Shown: positions 36,500-47,500 of the stretch, in pieces
Layout of the letters: each line of letters starts with the position of its first letter
How positions within the stretch are numbered: the first letter of the stretch is position 1
Source of the DNA: Melieria omissa
Lineage: Eukaryota > Arthropoda > Insecta > Diptera > Ulidiidae
Assembly: GCA_963971225.1 (NCBI GenBank)
Contig: OZ020268.1
Location: 109,894,830 to 109,958,829 of the forward strand
Direction of reading: 5' to 3'
DNA: 64,000 bases
The notes under the pieces: model-generated
What the model saw: only the letters and a program-made list of their open reading frames with translations
Databases searched by the model: none
What the model was told of the DNA's origin: nothing
Position numbers and translations under genes: made by a program

Positions 36500-38198
36500 A
36501 TGGCTACCAGCTCACAGGTCGATGACGAGCTGGAGAAGGTGAGTTGCCCGCCCATTGGGCGAGGGAACTTTCATCCACATTTGCTGCACGTTGCATGACG
36601 TATTTATTTTCGTTGCACAGATAAAAGCGGGTGTGCAGCACAAGTTTGCCGAGCTGCGCGCCGCGCTTCACATGCGTGAGAAGCTGCTGTTGCGACAAAT
36701 TGACGTAATCGCCACCACGCAGCAGCAACAAATGAGGTGTGGCGGAGGGGGCGGCAATGCTGGTGTGACCAGCTCAATGGGCGACGAAGAACGCAGTGAG
36801 GTGAAGTTTCTGGTAGAGCAGGAGCAGGAGCTGCTAGCAGCTATTCGCTCCTTTGGTCGCTTCCAATTGGGCAGCATGCAACTCGCTTTGCAGGACGTCT
36901 ATTTGAAGCAGGAGGATTACATCACGCCCGCTAACGATCACGAAACGATGTACAAATGCCTGCAGTCGGAGCAACAGAACGCCACCGCTGGTGAAGTGTT
37001 AGTCGCGCACGACGAACACCAGCCAGAAACAATAGTTGTCGACTTTTCCAAGCACAAGTCGCTCATAGAACACAACGCAAAACACATGAATGAGTCCATC
37101 ATCAATATTACGCTGCAGGAGGCAAAAGAGCTGATACGGAAGGCAAAGTTAAAGCGTGAAGCCCCCATACCGCCGCTTAATCTGGAAGAACTAGACGATG
37201 AGCTGGAATCATCGATTGCCGAGGCAGTGTCTAGCTTGGGGCACGATTCCACCGCTGTTGTCGTTGTTGACTCTACAACGGGCAATACAAAGTCGTCACA
37301 GACGTGCGTAGACAATGCCGCCAAGGCCAAAGGCAAGAAGAGCCGCTTCAAGCCGAAAATTACCATCAACAATTGTAATGGCACCATTAATTTGCGGAAC
37401 ATATCCAGCCTTACCATCAACTGCGCCAGTGAAGAAGCAGTCAACGCAGACCGCCAAGCGAGCCAAGAGGACAAGCAGGTTACCGATTGCAGCGAGGGCA
37501 GAAACACAGCAGACGCAACCGCCATTGTTACGGTGGATTCGAACTCCACCGGCAGCAATTCAACACCCACCACAACGGCGTCCAGCTCGAACTACTCGAG
37601 TAATGCCAGCTCGCGCTCACAATCAAAGAAACTAAAACAGAGTGGCAAGAAATCGCAACAGCACAACAGCAATAAAAAGATTAACCGCCATTCGAGCACG
37701 GCCGTGGCCAGCAGCAGTGAGCAGCCAACGTCGTCAGCAGCGTACTCATCTTATCCTGATTATGAAGATGGTGGCGATGCTGCGGCCACCGCGGTCTCTT
37801 GCGACTTTTACAATCGGTTGCTGAACGAAATTAAAAACAGCCTCAAGCAACAAAAGCCGAAGCGTTGCTTTAGCGATGAAGTCCCTGCGAACATAGACAA
37901 GGGTCCTGCACATGCTGCATCCGGTGAGGATAATTCCAATACGAACTCTACAATAGCAACTACAACTTCGTCCACAGTACACGCTACCTCGGCGCCCTGT
38001 GCCGGCCGCCGTTGGGTTTTGAAAAACTTTGAGAATCTGAAAATTGTGCTTGAAGCGAATAGCGATGAGGAATCGTCTCGTCCGGTGCAGATCGAGCAGT
38101 GGCTGGCGGAGATTATATCAGAAACCGATCTTGAGCCCATGCAAAATACGGACATACTGGAGCACAGCAAAATAAATGACAATGCGGAGAGCGTCTAG
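36500..38198 (+). CDS. Uncharacterised coiled-coil, Ser/Asn-rich protein
   Basis: The gene has two coding exons, 36500-36538 and 36621-38198, joined over an 82-base GT-AG intron in phase 0, giving 538 residues. The ATG at 36500 opens MATSSQVDDELEK and the second exon continues IKAGVQHKFAELRAALHMRE. Residues about 8-60 form a likely coiled coil ending in Gln-rich and Gly-rich linkers. A second helical part runs to about 130. A conserved-looking basic patch KKSRFKPKITINNCNG lies near 251. Residues about 305-400 are Ser/Thr/Asn low complexity with Lys-rich, NLS-like stretches. The C-terminus (RRWVLKNFENLKIVLEANSD near 475, then an acidic tail) looks structured again. I cannot name it. The N-terminus loosely recalls the ARA70 region of NCOA4; that is a weak impression. 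A nuclear or adaptor role is plausible, not shown. Confidence 0.85.
36539..36620 (+). other. Intron 1 of the 36.5-kb gene
   Basis: GTGAGT donor at 36539 and TTGCACAG acceptor ending at 36620, 82 bases. Reading through it from 36555 would also be open, so retention would give a different N-terminus (a second ATG at 36555 lies in the same frame as exon 2). Confidence 0.8.
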
Positions 38199-40428
38199 GC
38201 AGTAAGCAGGAGAATGTTAGCATGCTTAATTTAGATTCTCAACTCATGGAAAAAAGTTACGTAGAAATTGCAATAAGCACAAACTTAGAAGATCAAACTG
38301 GATCGGAGCACTTTTAAACAGTGAAAAGTAAAGTGCTTAACAAAATTGGACGCAAGTAAATTTGATTTCAACGCACTTGGCACCAGTCCGTGGCTGCTCA
38401 GGGAGAAGTGCGGTTCGTTTGCTTTCTTTATACACGATATACATATTAACATGCTTATATAAACGAAAGTATGTATTATGTGAATAGTATTTAATTTGCT
38501 GAATTAATTTAAGGTACTTTTTGTATAGACTCTTTGCATTTGTGGCCATTAGGCACCACTCTAGTTGTGTACTTAATTTACCGGCTCAGGCAAATTGTAT
38601 AATGTTTACTTTTAGTTCATTTTACATGCGATAGATTCGTTATTCTTCTTATCTTTGGATGATTCACGAAATGTCAACCATTTTGGTTTTAGCATATGCT
38701 ATCGAAAGCGTCAGTGACTATCTCGCTAGTCATGCTGACGAGCAAGCAGTGTATTCCAAATAAACAAATTGAATCAAAATCGATTTTGCACCATCAACGC
38801 AATGCGTTTTCCGCAGCAACCACAACAAACGCGACGATTCAGTGCGCGCAGTATTTTGTTTCAATTTCAATGCACAAAGAAATCAACAATTCAAACATTC
38901 ATAATTGTAAATATTTTACTTTTAGTAGAAATTAAGTGATTGTTCAAAATCAGAAATAAAGATGTACTTTTCTCGCGAAAATAATTACCGCTATTGTAAT
39001 CCCACCAGCTGGTGCGTCTGGCGCATAGACCGGTTGGTTGTAGGTAAGAATGTTCTTGAAAGGATTCTTTTTGAATACTATTATTTGTTTGAGTGATTTG
39101 TATTGCTTTTGTTTAGTACTCAGTATGCTTTACTGTTTCGTAAATTTCCATGGGACAAATTTGACAAGTACGAGCTCCTCCCCGTTGTTTTAAAACGCGC
39201 AGTACTGAGTACAAATTAAAAAGCTAGTTATGAGCTGTTTTTTTTTGTTTCAAAGACAACTTTCTCGAGCAACATGTGTGTTGACCTGCACACACATTCC
39301 TGACAACGACTTGCCCGAAATATATTCTAAGATCACACTACATACATATATACATATGTAGGCACAATAATAACAATTTATTTATAAGTATAGGAAACTT
39401 TTACAAAACTTGTTTCCCATTCTTGTCACATCTTTTGTGTGCCATGCTATGTGCGACACACTCAAGTTATGCATTCAAATGTTTTCTTAATTACAATAGT
39501 TGTGAAACAGGGCGTAATGAGCGCGCCGTATTTAAGTCTTTAGCGTCAGCTGACTTCGCAACGCTGCCAAAACGAATGTGCAAATTTCATGAACTTGAGA
39601 AGAAGTTGCCTCCACACACTTTCGTAATTTCACCGTCAAGCAACAAGTCACCAGCCGAGCGACGTGTTTGCACAGTAGAAACCAGAAAATAAGAAATCAT
39701 ACAACAACAATGCTGGATTTTGTTACCTTCACGACTGAATTGATGAGAACCCGACTTAAGTTGTTTTCAGAAAAAATACCATGATTTATTTATAAATCGT
39801 TTTGAATTTGCACTTAGGTTAATACGTACACACTCACGTACATAACAATACACACAACAATATCAGAAGCACGTACATATAAACATGTAAACAGCGCAAG
39901 TTAGTTTTGAAGGCATAAGTGCTGTGAAATGTCGCAACCTCCAAACTTCGAATGCGAATTTTAAGCCGCAAAGGAAGCGCGCACGACGAACGACGCATTA
40001 GCATTCCAGATTTCGGCGCAAGTCACACTTTGACTTGACGCGAAGTGGTAGTTTAGCATATATGATAGAGTAGTAGTAGAGCGTTGTATGGACCACCGAT
40101 CGCCATGACTTACAAATAACGAATGATTCTCTTATATGGGACTTTGTTATTTTTTCTTCCATTTTATAAAAAATACAAAAGTACTTTTGCGCTAGTGAGC
40201 TGCTTTCAGTCGAGGCATCATTTGGAGCAAGCGGGTGAGATGAGGAGGGGGTTTATATTATAAGAAATCTGTCTAATACGTCTACTAACTACAAACGAGG
40301 GCGCATTATTACATTCAAGCGTAACCTAACTAAAGCCACAGAGAATTTAAGAATTAAAATGCTCGCAGGCAACAAGAACGGTAGTGCTTGCCCACTGATA
40401 TGCACCGTCTCGCCAAGGCGTGGCCGCT
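38199..40428. other. 3' flanks of two convergent genes
   Basis: The 3'UTR of the plus-strand gene runs rightwards from 38199. The first good AATAAA is at 38955-38960. The porphobilinogen synthase gene ends at 40429 on the other strand, so the genes converge here. A scrap related to the 34584 foldback lies near 39167. Nothing else is recognised. Confidence 0.5.
38955..38960 (+). terminator. Polyadenylation signal AATAAA
   Basis: AATAAA about 755 bases after the stop codon of the plus-strand gene, followed by T/G-rich sequence from about 39080. It is the first canonical hexamer I see downstream. Confidence 0.4.
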
Positions 40429-40569
40429 TCACTTCAACTCCAACAGGATGTCCAGCAGCACCGGGGTAAAATAGGTAATGATGCAGTCGGCGCCAGCGCG
40501 CCGGAAGCCCTTCATCGTTTCCATTAGAGCCGCCTTCAAATCAAAGGCGCCGCTCTGTGCCGCAAAGTA

Positions 40570-40602
<33 letters not shown>

Positions 40603-41415
40603 ATACAGCGGGTGGCTGGGGTAGCTGTCCTTCGTCTGGCGTAGAATGTCCAGATAGGGCATGCCCGGCTTCACCATCAGCATGTCGGCGCCTTCGAGCG
40701 CGTCGCGGTGCACCGCACGCATTGCCAGCCCTTTAGAGCCACTCGGCAGCTGGTAGCACCGCCGATCACCGAATGCCGGTGCCGATTTGGCTGCGTCCCT
40801 GAACGGCCCGTAGAAGTTGGAAGCAAACTTGGCCGAGTACGAGAGCAGCGACACACGATTCTCCAGCTTGGCAGCAATCAGCGCCTCCTTAATGGCGCGT
40901 ATGCGATTGTCCATCATGTCCGACGGCGCCACAATGTGTGCACCCGCACGCCCGTATGCCACAGCAACCTCCGCCAGACGCGTAATGCTTTGCGCATTCT
41001 GCAGCCCGTCCTCACCGAGTATGCCGCAGTGGCCGTGCTTCATGTACGGGCACAAGCACACGTCGCACGCAATTAGCAGCGTGGGAAACCACTTGCGCAA
41101 CAGAGGCAGCGCCCTAATCACCGGATTCACTGCCGAGTCCGCGTTGGTGGCGTTATCATCCTTCAACTCGGAGTCCACAACGCCGAAGAGCAACACGGAG
41201 CTAAGTCCCTTCGGCATCAGCGGCTCCAGAAACTCGCGCAGTCGATTCACGCCCAGTCGCGATTGCCCTGGCATGCTGCCGATGGGTTCGGCGACGTCGT
41301 CATCACTTATTAGGAAGATCGGGTACATCAGATTGTGAGGCGTTATCTCGCAGCCGGACTCCTGCAGCAAACGCAGTGTCGGGTGATGTATGCCACTGTG
41401 TAGTTTCCTGTCCAT
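40429..41415 (-). CDS. Pbgs: Porphobilinogen synthase (ALA dehydratase)
   Basis: This cytosolic enzyme condenses two 5-aminolevulinate molecules to porphobilinogen, the second step of heme synthesis. The 328-residue frame is complete and intronless; human ALAD has 330. The zinc-binding cysteines are present in [16 protein letters not shown] (Cys120, Cys122, Cys130), so it is the zinc-dependent metazoan type. The two active-site lysines are Lys196 in [12 protein letters not shown] and Lys249, the Schiff-base lysine, in [10 protein letters not shown]. Other family blocks include [20 protein letters not shown] and VSGEYAM. The start ATG at 41413-41415 fits the family N-terminus ([15 protein letters not shown]). 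No damage is seen. It is convergent with the gene at 36.5 kb and in the same orientation as spermine synthase. Confidence 0.98.
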
Positions 41416-42047
41416 AGCGCTCCGTCCGTTTCACTCAGCTGCACTTTCACAAATCGAAACGTAATTGCAAAGTTTTGCTTGCTCACTTATTGATTAAGTA
41501 ATGATTTCTGCTGGCTTGCTTGCCGCAACTCCGCTGACGATGGTAGCGGCGACGATCTGGCGTGCAAGACGGCCCCCCGGTTGGCTTTTGAATGAATGAA
41601 TGCGTGACTGTGCCATTGGCTCTTGTCTGCCTGCTCCACGGCTCCTCAATGAAAGGCACGAAAAATACACACGTTTTTGTTAAAAGAGTACGCGACATTA
41701 TTTAAGAGCGCGGAAACATGTGCTGCGCAGGGTTGCCATCTCCCGTGGACCTTATCAAAAGCCATATTATATGTAATGGAAGGAATTTTTTAGAAAACGT
41801 TGTGGTCATATATGTAGTACTTCTATATTGGCAGTAAGCTTAAGGTACATTCGCCAACATTACAGTACAGCAAAAGTGAAATATGAGCAAGAAAGCGTAT
41901 AAACGAATGTACCTTGACAGCTGTCAAAAGTGGCAAAAAGTCAGGTGCGTTCAGGCGGGAAAAAATTTACTGGAAAAAAATAAAAATTTGTCGAAATTAA
42001 TTGAAATTACTTCAACAGCCCCTGGAGCAGTTTGACAGTTGTTCATG
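41416..42047. other. Upstream region of porphobilinogen synthase
   Basis: Presumed 5'UTR and promoter of the minus-strand gene. No TATA box stands out. A 12-bp inverted repeat AAGGTACATTCG lies at 41842-41853 and, inverted, at 41904-41915. It is part of a small repeat-like stretch. Confidence 0.4.
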
Positions 42048-42535
42048 TGCAGAAGCAAGGCGAATTCATACCAGGTAATAGCGTTAAATGAGGCGAATTG
42101 ATTTTTTTTGGTGGTGGAAAGTCTAGATTATCATAGTGCCCAAGGCGAATCCATACCAGGTGATAGCGTTAAATGAGGCGAATTGATTTTTTTTGTGATG
42201 GAGAAGGTCTAGATTGTCAAAGTGCCTGTGTAAAACTTTGACAGTTTAAAATGAAAAAGCAAGCTTTGTTCTGATTGGCTGATTTTGACAATCTAAACCC
42301 AGAAAACAAAAACAAAATACATTGAAATTTTGTTGCTGTCCTTACGCTATCACCTGGTATGAATTCGCCTTGCATAGTGCCTGTGTAAAACGTTGACAGT
42401 TTAAAATGAAAAAGCAAGCTTTGTTCTGATTGGTTGATTTTGACAATCTAAACCCAGCAAACAAGAACAAAATACATTGAAATTTTGTTGCTGTCCTTAC
42501 GCTATCACCTGGTATGAATTCGCCTTGTGCAGAAG
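42048..42535. mobile_element. Nested hAT-type MITEs (one copy inside another)
   Basis: The outer element spans 42056-42527 and is flanked by the 8-bp duplication TGCAGAAG (42048-42055, 42528-42535). Its termini CAAGGCGAATTCATACCAGG are inverted repeats; with the next bases the match runs to about 29 bp. A second copy of the same family (42141-42372, 232 bp) sits inside it, bounded by CATAGTGC(C) on both sides. Removing the inner copy restores an outer copy of about 240 bp, colinear with the inner one. An 8-bp duplication is typical of hAT transposons. No transposase is encoded, so both are non-autonomous. Confidence 0.82.
42141..42372. mobile_element. Inner MITE copy
   Basis: A complete family member with ends CAAGGCGAATCCATACCAGG and the inverse of CAAGGCGAATTC. 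It is inserted into the outer copy and duplicates CATAGTGC (8 bp if the element starts CCAAGG, 9 bp CATAGTGCC if it starts CAAGG). Confidence 0.75.
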
Positions 42536-44115
42536 TGCTCATGTATACACGCATAGAAATACATTCACAAAATTCCGTGTTTTCTGTCTCATCGCTTGTC
42601 TCCCCTTTCCATTGGGTTCTGAATGCAAACACATTCTGAAGATAGGTTGCTGCCAATATAGAAGTATTATATATGTATATGTCAAAAGCAAACCCATTTA
42701 CTGGCGACTGTGGCCAGATAAGACTTGGTGAATATGTAGCGAATAGGGACGCCAAGCAATTGGTCGAGTTTCTGGCCAATCGCCATGACATTGCAGATAA
42801 CCAGCCCAAAATTTCCCAAACAGATTCGCAAATAATAAAATATTTCAGGGGGGTTTCAAAAAGTAATTCTTTAATATTTATTAAATACCAAAAATGCCCT
42901 TTAATTTGTATGTAGCTTTAAAGTCCATCCTTATAATTCGGGCGGTTTCAACCCCGGCCCCCCACTGAATTCGGCACTGGTCAAATAATAATTTGACTAT
43001 GGTTTCTAGCATAGTGGAATTTCACTATAGATTTCTAGGATCTTAAACGGAACATCACTAAGCCAATAGATCAATTTATGAGTTTCTCGAACAGTGGTCT
43101 TGAACAGTGTTTGTATGTTTGCAGATTTTGAAAAATGGACATATGGAAGTTTGCAATTCAATCGCATTGAAACTTTGTACAATTACATTGAATAAGGGTG
43201 GCATGCAAGACCCATCAGTGAATTTGCAAAACCTTTTCGTTGTTGGGCACAGATTCACAAATTCCACTGTTGACTATCAGGCCAAGCATATAAGTCAAGT
43301 AGACAGAATCGATGGGTTAATCAGCTCATCGCACATTGATAAGCACTGCTGCTTACGTATGTGGTCTCCACAATCTCAAATTTTAAGTACAAATATGTAT
43401 GTATGTACTGCGTAGGTTTTGCGAGTGAAACAATTTTTTTAATCATTGCGTACGACTATTTTATTTAGTGGTTTGTATTCTTTCGCTTTTTGTCATTAAA
43501 AACGCCTAAAACGTTATGAATTAATGTGTGTTTTGGTTTATGTGCTGTCGTCGATAACGACGAAACTTGTTAGTACACAGCTACAATTACACAAATCATT
43601 TCCGATTCCGTAGCGTTGGGTCGGGTGTCCGTATGCTTCCGCGTCTCCTCTCATCCGTCCCTTGTTGTATGCGTTACCGCACGCAATTGAAGTGAGTGCA
43701 ATTGCGGTGATTTGAATCGTTAAATATATAATTTTAATATAGTTTGCTTGTCATCTTTAAATAACTACAAATTAAATAATAAACACTAATAACTAAGTAT
43801 CAATTTAATTGAAATTTGTATGCTGCAATTTGCAAATTCTTATCAATCACTTTCGCGGGGGTCAACAACTTTTCGCATTCGCACTTCGTATCCTTTTTAC
43901 TTTAAGCAAAAACTATTCTAATAAGTGCAATCAATGCGCGTCTGAACGAAAATGCGTCACTGAGTTCACGCTGAACACAAGAATGTACAATATCAAATCA
44001 AATAAACATTTAAAAATATTCGATTCGGTTGCGTAAATTAGTGAGAAGTATTGAGTTAGCGCTAACTTAGAATTAATAAATTGGCTTTCCATATTTGGTA
44101 TGGTTTGCATCTTAC
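42536..44115. other. Non-coding stretch between Pbgs and Sms
   Basis: Probably intergenic plus part of the Sms 3'UTR. A coding-like fragment (42679-42831, reading MSKANPFTGDCGQIRL and on) and a 102-codon frame at 43107-43415 are open but unassigned. Candidate minus-strand polyadenylation hexamers (TTTATT on plus) occur near 43458. Nothing firm. Confidence 0.4.
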
Positions 44116-44181
44116 AGCTGCTGTTTTCGTCGTCGCCATCGCCATCGCCGGTATAGGCATTGGCGTTGACGTTAGCATCGC
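44116..44181 (-). other. Candidate cassette exon downstream of Sms stop
   Basis: On the minus strand a strong pyrimidine-rich acceptor (CCCTTCCTCCGCTCAG) ends just before 44181 and a consensus donor (GTAAGA) follows 44116. They delimit 66 bases (22 codons), one frame of which reads DANVNANAYTGDGDGDDENS. It may be an alternative 3' exon of Sms or fortuitous. No partner exon was identified. Confidence 0.25.
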
Positions 44182-44250
44182 CTGAGCGGAGGAAGGGGAG
44201 GGATGCTGAAGACCAGTTGATGTGTTGGAATAGTGAAAAGGCTTCCACTA

Positions 44251-44556
44251 AGACACCAGCGTGTGGTAGAGGAAGCAAAAGGGCTCGTAGCTACTGCTGC
44301 TTCCGTTGGTGCTACTGCTGCTGTTGTGTTTCTCTTGATCGAGACTGCTTTGTTGTGTGGTTGCGGCGGAAGCGTGCGGGAAATACTCTAAAATCACATC
44401 AATCAACTGACACACACGCTCGTGCGGAGAGTGCTTCAATAGTGCCTCTTGCGATAAGATTTTATCTAAATTGTCCTTTAGTCGTCGCGGCTGGGTGTTT
44501 TGGTTTTGGTGGTGCAAGTCTTCACTGGCTGGGTGGTGCGCGTCAGCTTGAGCTGG
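44251..44556 (-). other. Open 102-codon extension after Sms stop
   Basis: The Sms stop is UGA followed by C, a leaky context. The same frame then stays open for 102 codons to TAG at 44248-44250. The extension begins PAQADAHHPASEDL, contains a charged helical part (RRLKDNLDKILSQEALLKHS, then RVCQLIDVILEYF) and a Ser/Asn-rich tail. This looks like translated protein, made by stop-codon readthrough or by use of an 81-base in-frame intron (44491-44571, weak GTGATC donor, CCCAG acceptor) that removes the stop. Random 3'UTR is the alternative. Confidence 0.5.
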
Positions 44557-47500
44557 TCAAGCCAAGATCACTTGGTAGAAGAGCCATTCTTCCATGAACG
44601 ACGGCACGAACGCCTTCGATGTGGTGAACTTCACCTTTGGCTTGAGTTCGCGGAGCTGTTCCTCGAACAGCTTCAACGACTCCACGCAGCTGGTGCCGTT
44701 GCCGTGCGTCAGATACTTGCCATCCGGTTTCAGTATCTTGAAGGAATGCTCCAGTATGGTGCGTATAAAGTCCCAGCATTCGCCAATCGGAGCGCCCGAT
44801 ATTGGTATGTCGGTGAGGTCGCCGAACACATAGTCGAACTTGCGTCCGTCGGCTATGAACTTTTTCATATACTCCACACAGTCGCCGACAATGATCTCGT
44901 AGTTGTCGCTCTTGCGCTTCTCCAGCACGTCGCCGCAAATAGTGTTCAAGTACTTATTGCACGCCTTCATCACCAGCTCGTCGATCTCTAACATAACAAC
45001 AAATTTGGGCTTCTCTTTGAGCAACTCGTACAGCAGAGCGCCATCACCGCCGCCCAATATACAGATTTCCTTGCCCTCGTAGTTCTCAGTGCCGCGACCC
45101 ATTAGCGTTTCGGTGTAGATCAGATCGGACTCGGCAATATCTGTGCGTGTAAAAATCAAGAAGCATGAAAATAAGAATGATTACTTTAAGCTAGTAATTT
45201 AGGATACGTGTTATATTTCCTAAAATAAGAAAGAATAAGAAAAATTAATTTTACTTTCAAATCAATAATTGCTTTGCCAATAAAATCGATATTACTTTCC
45301 TACCGTCAGCTGCAACCAACTAACCAGCGCGCAGTTGTGAAGAATAAACAATGTGCTCTACTTTAGTTTATTCCACTTTTACAGTCGAGCGCGCGTGCAG
45401 CGCCAGCATGAATAATGTTCAAGGTGGCGGCCTTGACCTTCTGAACCGCTCTCAATGCGGGCACGGACGCGCGACTGCACGTAGTTATGCCACAGACAAA
45501 CTTACTTTGCAATTCGTCCAGAATCAGCATATTGCCCAGCGTCTTTGAGTGCATAATCTGTATCTTCTGAAAGGGCGATCGCTCCTCGTACACCAATGCG
45601 TCGATGTCGTACTCGATGATACGCTCATCTAAAATGAGAGACACGCGTCAGTGCATAAGTCAAGCATAGGAGCGCACACACACAATTACAAGTAGATCTT
45701 GAAAAAGATTTCCGTTACCATTCAAACGATTTTCTTGCTGTTTTACACTGGACACGTTTAAGCAGCAAAAAGTACACAACATATAATTGAAAACCATTTA
45801 AATGTAAACTTTAAATGATTTTCGTTAAAATCTAAGCAACATGTAATAAGAAGACATGCAGTTGAAATTAAAAGTATTAGTTTAGAAGAATTATAGCACA
45901 GCGAGTAGAGAATTGTGCACAATGGTTTTGTGGGCGATTTGTCAAAGGAAATTCAGTTTCACAGATTCATGAAATCTAAATCCGAATTTTGTAGACACAC
46001 AATGCTACGTTTTCCTTGCATAATTTCGGGCTCGTGATTCTCGTTGGATCCGCTGTGGCCAAAGACTGGTTCACTGCTGCTCTTTTCGATTCTAGCATAA
46101 AACTAGTGCCCCTGAAGATTTTGTGCGGCACCTTCTAGCTTGGCTGAGTCCATGCCACAGCACGTTCAACACATTCTGTGGCCAAATGCAATAATCGCTT
46201 GAATGCATGAATGCTATCTTGAGCAGCAAAATTGTTTTCAATGCTTTTAGGTCGACTCAAGCGCTTAGTAGATTTGACCACAGCATTAAATTGTATGTGT
46301 GAGCCGCTCAAAAGACACAAATAAATTGCTATCCCGAAATCGTTCAGTGTTACAACAACGTCATTGAACACTAGAATATGATTACTTCATTACAATACAG
46401 AGTTCGAGCATGACGCCAATACATAAATTGTAATTAATTTGGCTTGTGAACGACTCAGATACAAACATACATAATTGTTCTACTATTTCATGTCGTGTTA
46501 CTCCACAATTTGTATATTCCATTCCAGTGCGCCAGGAGCAAGCAACATAAAAGTGAACTGAAAACCAACGTTCAAAAACGCACACAACGTGCAGCGTACA
46601 AACAAACAACACACTACTACATACAGCTAGACGTATTGCAAGAGCTTCGTATTGTCTAGAAAGCATATAATTAGAAAAAAATTGCAGAAAAACGCATACA
46701 CGACTAATTCGAAATAATTCGTTTACCTGCTGATGGAAAATACCTAGCGACATCGCCACGTTTCAATGTGGGTAATACTTGTCCGGAATAGACTTTCAAT
46801 TTCTTGGCTAGGATATTTTCCAGACGTTTGGATGACTACATAGAAATTTTGATAATCGGATTTTATTTCGTGGCGGAAGAAGTGGTGGTTTTGGTGGTGG
46901 TGGTGGTGGTGATGATGGTGGTGGTCATGAAGATTTTTGTGGTTCAGGCGGTTTTGATGATGAGTTCATGTCCAGAACGAGAGAGATATGAAAATAATAA
47001 AAAGAAGAAATTAATCAATTGAAATAAGTTGCAAATTCAATGGCGGCAACATGTTGAATACGTTGAAGCCATGCCGGCGTCAACAAGGTGGGAGTAGACA
47101 GCAGAGCAGCCAAGCATTGATACAGAGACATTTTGGGCATAGAGGCCGGTGCTGTGTCTACTTATAGCACCTTGTTGACTCCGGCATGCGGAGTGGGCTT
47201 CAACTCGGTCGATTTCTGCTTCCCCTGAGCGGTCCGCCCGATAGTGCACGATTATGTCAAAAATATTGTAAAATGAACACACTTGCAATTGAAAACCAAA
47301 TTGCAATGCAGCGAACTGAAGCAAAATCAAATGCGGGTGCGAATGCGTATGCAATGGGGGTGCGGGATTGCCTGGTGGCGTATGCGCTCAACTCAAAATG
47401 TTAGCGTTCGATAGGTAAATCAATCAACAGACAACTGAAACGCGGGGTGGGCGCACTTAACTGTTGTGTGTGTGGGGCATACGCTCAATGTGTGTGTATA

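Noticed and set aside
43931..44278. 115-codon minus-strand frame after the Sms extension
   Set aside because: Mostly compositionally random; only the 66-base block with splice sites (44116-44181) was kept.
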